Shown piece by piece: positions 1-5,360 of a DNA stretch of 11,599 bases; within the stretch, counting starts at the first letter, position 1; every line of letters starts with the position of its first letter. The stretch is from assembly GCA_035512575.1 (NCBI GenBank), contig DATKDT010000062.1:1-11599 (forward strand), given 5' to 3'. The notes beneath the pieces were generated by a model. It was not told the origin of the DNA and searched no databases. It saw only the letters and a list, made by a program, of their open reading frames with translations. Position numbers and translations under genes: made by a program. This stretch comes from JALYRV01 sp035512575 (GTDB taxonomy: Bacteria > Acidobacteriota > Vicinamibacteria > Vicinamibacterales > SCN-69-37).

Positions 1-24
1 GATCTCGCGCGCGATCTCGCGCGC
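1..24. repeat. Two tandem copies of a 12-bp unit
   Basis: GATCTCGCGCGC occurs twice in a row at 1-12 and 13-24. It lies inside the partial minus-strand gene and encodes a repeated Ala-Arg-Glu-Ile unit, so it keeps the reading frame. It may be a small in-frame duplication or may simply reflect helical coding in a GC-rich genome. The array could continue to the left of the window. Confidence 0.6.
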
Positions 25-327
25 CCGCTCCGCCGACCGCGCCCGCGCAACCACGATCGCGCGCACGAGGATGTCGGCGCGCCGTTCGCCGGTCACGCTG
101 ACGCTGCCGTTCGACGTTTCGGCCGTCACCTGGCCGGCGCCCAGCGTGAACTCGCGCACCTCGCAGAACGTCTCGCGGTCGCGGTCGTTGTTGCGCCGGG
201 CGTCGTCGCACCATTCGTCGTTCGACTGTGAGGCGCGGGCGGTCTGGCCGGCCTCGGCCGGCAGCACGGCCGCGCCCATGGGGGCCGCGGCCAGAAGAAC
301 AAGGGAAAGTCCGAGCAGTCTGGTCAT
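1..327 (-). CDS. Secreted DUF4097-like (adhesin-like beta-repeat) protein, N-terminal part only
   Basis: The frame starts at an ATG at 325-327 and stays open to the left edge, so only the first 109 residues are present. Residues 1-27 form a signal peptide (MTRLLG, then a hydrophobic stretch, then Ala-rich). The mature part has Cys40 in 'EWC' and Cys55 in 'FCEVRE', followed by 'TSNGSVSVTG' (71-80) and 'ADILVRAIV' (84-92). This 'glycine turn, SVTG, charged residue, I-VRA' pattern is what I know from DUF4097-like repeat proteins, common as secreted proteins in Acidobacteriota. The family is thought to form a beta-solenoid; its function is unknown. It lies 65 bp downstream of the barrel gene on the same strand and may be cotranscribed, although I see no Shine-Dalgarno before this ATG. 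The last visible residues (ARAREIAREI) come from a 12-bp tandem repeat. Family call moderate; the gene itself is secure. Confidence 0.72.
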   Translation of the reverse strand, partial: MTRLLGLSLVLLAAAPMGAAVLPAEAGQTARASQSNDEWCDDARRNNDRDRETFCEVREFTLGAGQVTAETSNGSVSVTGERRADILVRAIVVARARSAERAREIAREI

Positions 328-392
328 GGGCGGTTAGACGGGGTCGCGCGCCGCGGCGTTGTCCGGCCCCGAATCCGGCGTGTCGAGCCCGG

Positions 393-1532
393 TCAGCGCG
401 CGAACTTCGCCACCAGCGCGGCCGACACGATCGTGTCGGTCTTGCGGAATCCGGGCACCGGCGCGTTCAGATAGCTCAGCGCGTGCGACAGCTTGAGCGA
501 AAACAGCCGCGACAGCCCGGTCGAGAGCGCCAGCGTGTTCGTGTACCGCCAGGCCTCCCGTTCCTCGAACGGCAGCAGGAACGCGGCGTCGTTGGTGAGC
601 TCCGTCGCGTCCGAAAACGTCCACTTGTACTTCGCAACGGTCTGGGCAATGGCCGAGCGCAGGTCGTCGCCCGCCAGCCGGTTCTCCACGAGGTATCCGA
701 GGCCGGCGTCGAGCCGCAGCGCATGCGGCGCGCGGTCGACCGCCACCCAGCCGAGACCGGCGTCGAGCGTGACCCGCGAGTCGATGCCGGCGTAGACATC
801 GCGCAGATAGCCCCCGCGCCCGAACACCTCCAGGCGCGTGGAGACCGTCCGCGATTCGCGCACCTGCGCCAGCAGCGCGCGCGCGGTCTCCAGGCCATCC
901 GTTTCCGCGCGCACGAACACCGCCTTCGCTTCGGTCGTCCACGGCGCCGCGCGCCAGATCACGTCGGCGGCCGTGCCGAGCGTCTGCGCGTCGGTATTGC
1001 CTCCAATCGACACGAAAGACAGCTCGGCTTTCCCCTCGAGTGCCGGCGGCGGCGGATCTTCGCGCGTGAACTGCTGCGCGACCGGATCGCCCGAGCCGAC
1101 CGGGCCGGCTTGACGCACACTCAGCCGCCAGGCGCCCGCCTCGCGCACCCAGATGTCGGTGATGACACTGCGGACCACGGCCGCCTCGCACGTGAACGGA
1201 TCCTGATGAAAGGTCGACACGAACGACGCCGTGGCAACCGTCTCGGAAAGACGGCGCACGCTGAAGTCGGCCATCTCCGAGCCGTCGCCCCAGCAGAGCG
1301 CGACCGCGTTGTCGAGCCAGGCCGCGCGGGGCACGTCGGGGCTGCCGCGCAGCACGAAATCGTCCGCGAGCAGCGCGTCGAGCGCCGCGCGGTCCTTCGC
1401 ATGGATGCCGCGCGCGATCGCGTCCTCGCGCTCGCGCAAGGCCGCCTCGAGCGAGGCATCGGGTGATGGTGTCTGGGCGCCTGCGGGGAAAGCCGCAAGC
1501 AGGGCAGCAAGCGTCAGAACAAGGGAGCGCAT
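393..1532 (-). CDS. Secreted NTF2/SnoaL-like + DUF481 outer-membrane barrel fusion protein
   Basis: The product has 379 residues. Residues 1-20 are a signal peptide ending 'AFPAGAQ'. Residues about 25-145 look like a DUF4440/SnoaL-like NTF2 domain: an N-terminal helix with 'LREREDAIARGIHAKD', then 'LLADDFVLRG', then 'VITDIWVREAGAWRLSVRQ', with Cys80 and Cys115 inside the fold. A Pro-rich linker (160-163) leads to residues about 165-379, which match DUF481 (YdiY-like): 'ELSFVSIGGNTDAQTL' at the start, alternating beta strands, an 'R-E---YTNTLALSTGL' segment and a final strand ending in 'VAKFAR'. DUF481 proteins are predicted outer-membrane barrels. DUF4440 domains are often ligand-binding or of unknown role and are usually separate proteins. 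The start at 1532 is preceded by TACGCT eight bases upstream and has no Shine-Dalgarno. It diverges from the peptidase gene. Function unknown. Confidence 0.82.
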   Translation of the reverse strand: MRSLVLTLAALLAAFPAGAQTPSPDASLEAALREREDAIARGIHAKDRAALDALLADDFVLRGSPDVPRAAWLDNAVALCWGDGSEMADFSVRRLSETVATASFVSTFHQDPFTCEAAVVRSVITDIWVREAGAWRLSVRQAGPVGSGDPVAQQFTREDPPPPALEGKAELSFVSIGGNTDAQTLGTAADVIWRAAPWTTEAKAVFVRAETDGLETARALLAQVRESRTVSTRLEVFGRGGYLRDVYAGIDSRVTLDAGLGWVAVDRAPHALRLDAGLGYLVENRLAGDDLRSAIAQTVAKYKWTFSDATELTNDAAFLLPFEEREAWRYTNTLALSTGLSRLFSLKLSHALSYLNAPVPGFRKTDTIVSAALVAKFAR

Positions 1533-1540
1533 GGAGCCCG

Positions 1541-1546
1541 AGCGTA
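1541..1546 (-). promoter_or_regulatory. Possible -10 box (TACGCT) for the NTF2-DUF481 gene
   Basis: Read on the minus strand, TACGCT ends eight bases before the ATG at 1532. It fits the loose TANNNT -10 pattern, and its spacing would give a leaderless or nearly leaderless mRNA. No clear -35 and no Shine-Dalgarno are visible. Weak on its own; it is supported only by the similar arrangement at three other genes in the window. Confidence 0.3.
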
Positions 1547-1567
1547 AGCCAGAATCGCGCCAGCGTC

Positions 1568-1581
1568 CGCAGGCCGCTGCG
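1568..1581. promoter_or_regulatory. Inverted repeat in the divergent promoter region
   Basis: CGCAG-GCCG-CTGCG is a 5-bp perfect dyad with a 4-base centre, 7 bp upstream of the TATAAT at 1589. It covers where a -35 element would lie for the peptidase promoter and sits between two divergent genes, so it could be an operator. Short GC dyads arise easily by chance in this base composition. Confidence 0.25.
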
Positions 1582-1588
1582 CTCCTCT

Positions 1589-1594
1589 TATAAT
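1589..1594 (+). promoter_or_regulatory. -10 box TATAAT upstream of the S9 peptidase gene
   Basis: A perfect TATAAT stands out in very GC-rich surroundings, 13 bases before the ATG at 1608. No convincing -35 is present; TCCGCA at 1566-1571 is the 17-bp-spaced candidate and matches TTGACA at only three positions. No Shine-Dalgarno lies between the box and the ATG. Transcription starting six to eight bases downstream of the box would leave a leader of about 5-7 bases, so translation is probably near-leaderless. Confidence 0.65.
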
Positions 1595-1607
1595 TCCCGG
1601 TACGCCT

Positions 1608-3884
1608 ATGACCACGAACCTCGTCCGCTCCGTCTTCGTCGGCCTGCTTCTTTCAGGGCTTACCGCCGCCTCGCTCGCGGCGAACCAGGACCGTCTCAAG
1701 TCCTACCCCGGCCACGAGCGCTACGCCAGCCTCGTGCGCGAGATTCCGACCGCCGTGAAGCCGGGCTCGATCGCCGTCACCTGGACCGACGCGACGACAT
1801 TCGAGTACGTGTCGGACGGCAAGCTGTATCGCTACGACGTCGCGGCGCGCGCCGCGACGCTCATCGGCGAGCCCCCGGAGCCGGCCGGACGCGGCGGACG
1901 GGGAGGGCGCGGCGGGCCCGAGCGCGGGCGCCAGTTCGACTCGGCCGAGTCGCCCGACAAAACGAAGCGCGCGTTCTATCGCGATCGCAATCTCTGGATT
2001 GCCGACCTGCCGCGCGAGGCGAGTGCGACAAGCCGGAGCGGGGCGCAGGGGCCCCCGCGAGGCGAGGAGCCTGGCGGGGTGCAGGGGTCCCCGCCGCAAA
2101 ATAACGAACGCCAGGTCACCACCGACGGCAGCGAAGCCGATCGCATCAAGTACGGCACCGCCAGCTGGGTTTACGGCGAGGAGCTGAACCAGGTCACCGC
2201 GATCTGGTGGTCGCCCGACAGCACGACACTCGCGTACTACCGCTTCGACGAGAAACAGGTTCCCGACTACTACCTGCAGCTGGATCAAACCAAGCTGCAG
2301 AGCGCGATCGACACCGAGGCCTATCCCAAAGCCGGCGCACCCAACCCCATCGTCGAGCTCTTCGTCTACGACCTGGCCACGGGCACGACGACGAAAGTGG
2401 ATGTGCGCGACGGCAAGCCGTTCGACAACGACGTCGTCGGCCACTACGTGTATGGCATCCGCTGGTCGCCGGCGGGTCCCGAAGGCAAAGGGGGCGATGT
2501 CCTGCTGTTCAACCGGACAAACCGCCGTCAGCAGATCATGGAGCTCGTTGCCGCCGATCCGATGACGGGCGAGGTGCGCGTGATCCTGCGCGAGGAATGG
2601 CCCACCGGCTGGGTCGAGAACTCGCCCACGATGAGATTGCTCGCAGACGGGAAGCGGTTCATCTGGCAGTCGGCGCGGAACGGCTGGAACAACTTCTATC
2701 TCTATGACCTCAACGGCACGCTGATCAATCCGATCACGTCGCACGATGCGTTCGAGACGATGAACATCGTGAAGCTGGACGAGGCGGCGGGCGTGATGTT
2801 CTACATGGCGCGCGACGGCGACAGTCCGCTGAAGCCCCAGCTCCATCGCGTCGGCCTCGACGGAAAGAACGACGTGCGGCTGACCGATCCGACGTTCCAT
2901 CACACGGTTGGCTCCTGCGCTCCACCTTCGCCGCCTTCGGCGGCCGCGCCGGCTTCAGTGGACCGGTGCGGCATCTCACCCGACAACAAATATTTCGTCG
3001 ACGTCTATCAGACGCACGACACGCCCCCGGCCACGCGGCTGGTCGACGCCGCGAACGGCACGGTCATCGCGGAGGTCGTCACGAGCGACATGACGAAGTG
3101 GCAGACGCTCGGCCTGAAGAAGGCGGAGCGCTTCACCTACACGGCCGCGGACGGGACGACGCCGCTCTACGGCATGCTGCAGTTTCCGTCGAACTTCGAT
3201 CCCGCGAAGACATATCCCACGCTGGTGTCGGTGTATGGCGGGCCCGGGTCGTCCGCGGTCGACGAGCGATTCGTGACGCCGAGTCCGCTGACCGAATACG
3301 GGTTCCTGGTGCTCAACGTCGAGTCGCGCGCCGTGCCGGGCCGCGGCCGCCGCCAGCTCGATTCGCTGTACCTGAAGCTGGGACAGACCGAAGTCGACGA
3401 CATGGCGGCGGGCGTCCGCGCGCTGTGGCCGCGCCCGTATTTCGACAAGGACCGCGTCGGCGTGCACGGCACGTCGTACGGCGGGTACGCGTCGATCCTG
3501 CTGCTGCTCAAGTATCCCGACGCCTTTGCCGCCGCGGCCGCCTCGTCGCCGGTGACGGCGTGGGATCACTACGACACGATCTACACCGAGCGCTACATGT
3601 GGATCCCGCAGGAGAACACGGAAGGCTACCTGGCGGGCAGCGCCATGCCGCTCGCCGGCAACCTGAAGGGCCGGCTGATGCTCTATTGGGGCACCGCCGA
3701 CAACAACGTGCACCCGTCGAACATGATGCAGTTCATCGCGGCGCTGCAGCAGGCCGGTAAGAGCTTCGAGGTGCAGGTGGGCCCGGATCGCGGCCACACG
3801 GGGCTCAATCGCGATCGCATGATGGAGTTCTTCATCGAGAACCTCGTGCTGTGGCCGGCCGCGGCGACGACACGGATGCAGTAG
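1608..3884 (+). CDS. Secreted S9B prolyl oligopeptidase-type dipeptidyl-peptidase (DPP-IV-like)
   Basis: The product has 758 residues and is exported: residues 1-25 are a signal peptide ending 'SLAAN'. Residues about 60-500 form the DPP-IV N-terminal beta-propeller. Within it, 'WVYGEELNQ' (187-195) carries the Glu191-Glu192 pair that in DPP-IV holds the substrate's free N-terminus, and 'WWSPDSTTLAYYRFDE' follows. Residues about 510-755 are the alpha/beta hydrolase domain: Tyr543 in 'VYGGPGSS' (oxyanion site), nucleophile Ser623 in GTSYGG (Thr replaces the usual Trp), Asp698 in 'GTADNNVH' and His730 in 'DRGHTG'. All catalytic residues are present, so it should release dipeptides from N-termini outside the cytoplasm, with a preference for Pro or Ala at the second position known for the family. 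Three stretches are unusual: a Gly/Arg-rich tract at 92-109, a Gly/Pro insert at 140-166 and a Cys/Pro/Ala insert at 435-454, all in the propeller. It is probably cotranscribed with the next gene, 9 bp away. Confidence 0.95.
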   Translation: MTTNLVRSVFVGLLLSGLTAASLAANQDRLKSYPGHERYASLVREIPTAVKPGSIAVTWTDATTFEYVSDGKLYRYDVAARAATLIGEPPEPAGRGGRGGRGGPERGRQFDSAESPDKTKRAFYRDRNLWIADLPREASATSRSGAQGPPRGEEPGGVQGSPPQNNERQVTTDGSEADRIKYGTASWVYGEELNQVTAIWWSPDSTTLAYYRFDEKQVPDYYLQLDQTKLQSAIDTEAYPKAGAPNPIVELFVYDLATGTTTKVDVRDGKPFDNDVVGHYVYGIRWSPAGPEGKGGDVLLFNRTNRRQQIMELVAADPMTGEVRVILREEWPTGWVENSPTMRLLADGKRFIWQSARNGWNNFYLYDLNGTLINPITSHDAFETMNIVKLDEAAGVMFYMARDGDSPLKPQLHRVGLDGKNDVRLTDPTFHHTVGSCAPPSPPSAAAPASVDRCGISPDNKYFVDVYQTHDTPPATRLVDAANGTVIAEVVTSDMTKWQTLGLKKAERFTYTAADGTTPLYGMLQFPSNFDPAKTYPTLVSVYGGPGSSAVDERFVTPSPLTEYGFLVLNVESRAVPGRGRRQLDSLYLKLGQTEVDDMAAGVRALWPRPYFDKDRVGVHGTSYGGYASILLLLKYPDAFAAAAASSPVTAWDHYDTIYTERYMWIPQENTEGYLAGSAMPLAGNLKGRLMLYWGTADNNVHPSNMMQFIAALQQAGKSFEVQVGPDRGHTGLNRDRMMEFFIENLVLWPAAATTRMQ
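2039..2094. repeat. Pair of 20-bp GC-rich palindromic direct repeats inside the peptidase gene
   Basis: CGGGGYGCAGGGGYCCCCGC occurs at 2039-2058 and 2075-2094. The two copies are 36 bp apart (12 codons) and differ only by C/T at two positions. Each copy has arms CGGGG and CCCCG that can pair; the second extends to a 6-bp stem, 2074-2079 with 2089-2094. The unit lies in frame and encodes the Gly/Pro-rich segment at residues about 144-163, which is not part of the DPP-IV fold as I know it. It looks like a small repeat element inserted in a propeller loop. Confidence 0.6.
2921..2962. repeat. Imperfect palindrome inside the peptidase gene
   Basis: The outer arms are TCCAC (2921-2925) and GTGGA (2958-2962). 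The inner arms are CCGCC (2931-2935) and GGCGG (2939-2943), around a TTC loop. It encodes the Cys/Pro/Ala-rich stretch at about residues 435-454, just before 'ISPDNKYFVDVY', where DPP-IV relatives normally run straight from 'H-V' into 'SPD'. It is therefore a second candidate for a small palindromic insertion in the same gene. Confidence 0.45.
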
Positions 3885-3888
3885 GGAG
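3883..3888 (+). promoter_or_regulatory. Shine-Dalgarno site deciding the GTG start at 3894
   Basis: AGGGAG, overlapping the peptidase stop codon TAG (3882-3884), lies five bases before the GTG at 3894. It is the only clear Shine-Dalgarno I see before a gene in this window. It favours the GTG over the in-frame ATG at 3930, which has no comparable site. Confidence 0.6.
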
Positions 3889-3893
3889 TAAAC

Positions 3894-5204
3894 GTGCCGG
3901 GTGTGGGCGTCGCTACTGCATGGACGTCTATGCCGTTCCCTACAGCCGCGCTTCTGGCGCTCGTCCTCACGCAGACACCCGTTCCGCCGCCGCAGACGCC
4001 GCAGGCTCCGGCGCCCGCCTCGCAGCGCCTGCGCGTCTTTCTCGACTGCGACTGCTTCGGCGAGTACATCCGCACGGAAGTCACCTTCGTCGACTACGTG
4101 CGCGATCGCGAGTCGGCCGATGTGCACGTGCTCGGGCAGAGCCGCGAAACGGGCGGCAGCGGCCGCGAGTACACGCTGCAGTTCATCGGACTCGGCAGGC
4201 TCGATGACTTCGACCTCGACCTGCGCGCGCTGACGACGGCCTCCGACACCGAGGACACGCGCCGCCGCGCGGTGCAGTCGGTGATCACGTCGGGCCTGCT
4301 GGTCTATCTGGCCAAGGCCGAAATTCCGGGCGCCATCGAGATCAACGTGGAGGCCGGGGATGCGCGCGCGCCCGCGCCGGCGGACGATCCCTGGAACTTC
4401 TGGGTGTACAGCCTTCGCGCCAACACCGAGTTCCAGGCCGAGGAGTCCAACCGCGAGTTCGAGTGGGGCATGTCGGCAAGCGCCGATCGCGTCACCGACG
4501 CCTGGAAGATGAGCTTCGGATTGCGCGCCGATCAGACGCGCGAGGAGTTCGACCTCGACGAGGACGACCCTGTCGAGAGCCGCCGCCACAGCCGCGAGTT
4601 CGACTTCCTCGTCGTCAAGAGCCTCGGCCCGCACTGGTCCACCGGCATCCGCGGCGAGACCGGCTCCTCGTCATTCGAAAACATGCGGTTCCAGGCCGTG
4701 GCCGCGCCGGCGGTGGAGTACAGCGTCTTTCCGTACGAAGACTACGCGCGCCGGCAGCTCCTCGCGACCTACTCGATCGGTCCCCGGCACAACCGGTATT
4801 ACGAAGAGACGCTGTTCGGCAGGCAGCGCGAAACGCGCATCCGCCACGAGCTCGACGTGCGGTTCGATCGACGCGAGCGCTGGGGCACGCTGCAATTCGG
4901 GGTGGAACTGGGGCAGTACTTGCCCGAGACGGACCAGTACCGGGTCGAGGTCAACGGCGACGTCTCGCTTCGCGTCATTCGCGGCCTGTCGCTGTCGCTC
5001 GACGCCCGTGCCTCTCGCATCCGCGATCAGATTTCGCTGCCGCGGCGCGGCGCCACCGGCGAGGAGATCCTGCTGCGGCTGCGCCGCCTGCAGAGCGGCT
5101 ACGAGTACGGCTTCGACGTCAGCTTCACTTATACGTTCGGCTCGATCTTCAACAACGTCGTCAATCCCCGGTTCGGCGGCGGGAACGACTTCCGCCGCCG
5201 CTGA
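3894..5204 (+). CDS. Uncharacterised secreted protein with N-terminal CxC domain and C-terminal outer-membrane beta-barrel
   Basis: The product has 436 residues from the GTG start, or 424 if translation begins at the ATG at 3930. A hydrophobic stretch 'AALLALVLTQT' (18-28) acts as signal peptide, followed by a Pro-rich linker (29-42). Residues 46-155 form a compact domain beginning 'RVFLDCDCF' (Cys52, Cys54), then 'YIRTEVTFVDYVRDRESADVHVL' and 'EYTLQFIGLGRLDD'. Residues about 165-436 are alternating amphipathic strands with many Tyr, Arg and acidic residues, ending in 'FTYTFGSIFNNVVNPRFGGG', which I read as an outer-membrane barrel. I recognise the pattern from hypothetical proteins of Acidobacteriota and Bacteroidota but know no function. 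Its short gap to the peptidase gene and its own ribosome site indicate cotranscription, so it may handle peptides or form an envelope partner of the peptidase. That role is only inferred from position. Confidence 0.82.
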   Translation: MPGVGVATAWTSMPFPTAALLALVLTQTPVPPPQTPQAPAPASQRLRVFLDCDCFGEYIRTEVTFVDYVRDRESADVHVLGQSRETGGSGREYTLQFIGLGRLDDFDLDLRALTTASDTEDTRRRAVQSVITSGLLVYLAKAEIPGAIEINVEAGDARAPAPADDPWNFWVYSLRANTEFQAEESNREFEWGMSASADRVTDAWKMSFGLRADQTREEFDLDEDDPVESRRHSREFDFLVVKSLGPHWSTGIRGETGSSSFENMRFQAVAAPAVEYSVFPYEDYARRQLLATYSIGPRHNRYYEETLFGRQRETRIRHELDVRFDRRERWGTLQFGVELGQYLPETDQYRVEVNGDVSLRVIRGLSLSLDARASRIRDQISLPRRGATGEEILLRLRRLQSGYEYGFDVSFTYTFGSIFNNVVNPRFGGGNDFRRR

Positions 5205-5213
5205 TCAGCGGTG
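5196..5213. terminator. Perfect palindrome on the stop codon; possible T-less terminator hairpin
   Basis: CCGCTGATCAGCGG (5198-5211) is a perfect 14-bp palindrome centred on the TGA stop (5202-5204). In RNA it extends to a 7-bp stem (5196-5202 with 5207-5213, including one G-U pair) around a GAUC loop. No T run follows, so it is not a classical intrinsic terminator. It may still stall polymerase or protect the 3' end. Confidence 0.35.
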
Positions 5214-5221
5214 ACAGAGAA

Positions 5222-5360
5222 TTGAAGATCTGCGATCTGCGATTGAAGATTCATTGCAGACTGCAGATCGGGCCACTGGCCATTTGCTCCGGGTCGCCAA
5301 TGTCCAGTCGTCGATCTTCGATCTGAAATGAATCTTCAATCTCAGATCATCAATCTGCAA
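5222..5360. repeat. Long imperfect palindromic element between convergent genes
   Basis: The outer arms are 5222-5255 and 5327-5360. The reverse complement of the right arm matches the left at 28 of 34 positions, including 15 in a row (GATTGAAGATTCATT). The match continues inward more weakly, with ACTGGCCATTTGC on the left against ACTGGACATTGGC on the reverse of the right, so the whole stretch can fold as one hairpin. The left arm also contains GATCTGC twice in tandem (5227-5240). Base composition is clearly less GC-rich than the flanking genes. It fills almost all of the gap between stop codons 5204 and 5350, and its right arm overlaps the last codons and the stop of the minus-strand gene. 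It may be a REP- or MITE-like element, or a two-way terminator. Confidence 0.75.

Noticed and set aside
228..1466. A 412-codon open frame on the plus strand across the NTF2-DUF481 gene
   Set aside because: The Arg-rich translation has no domain logic, and the opposite strand encodes a signal peptide and a coherent fold.
2976..4634. A 552-codon open frame on the minus strand across the peptidase and barrel genes
   Set aside because: Its translation is rich in Arg, Ala, His and Val with no recognisable domain. It is the antisense shadow expected in GC-rich codons, while both plus-strand genes have clear family motifs.
5222..5360. The palindromic region as a CRISPR array, tRNA or riboswitch
   Set aside because: There are no regularly spaced direct repeats, no cloverleaf or acceptor end, and no downstream gene in the right orientation for a leader.
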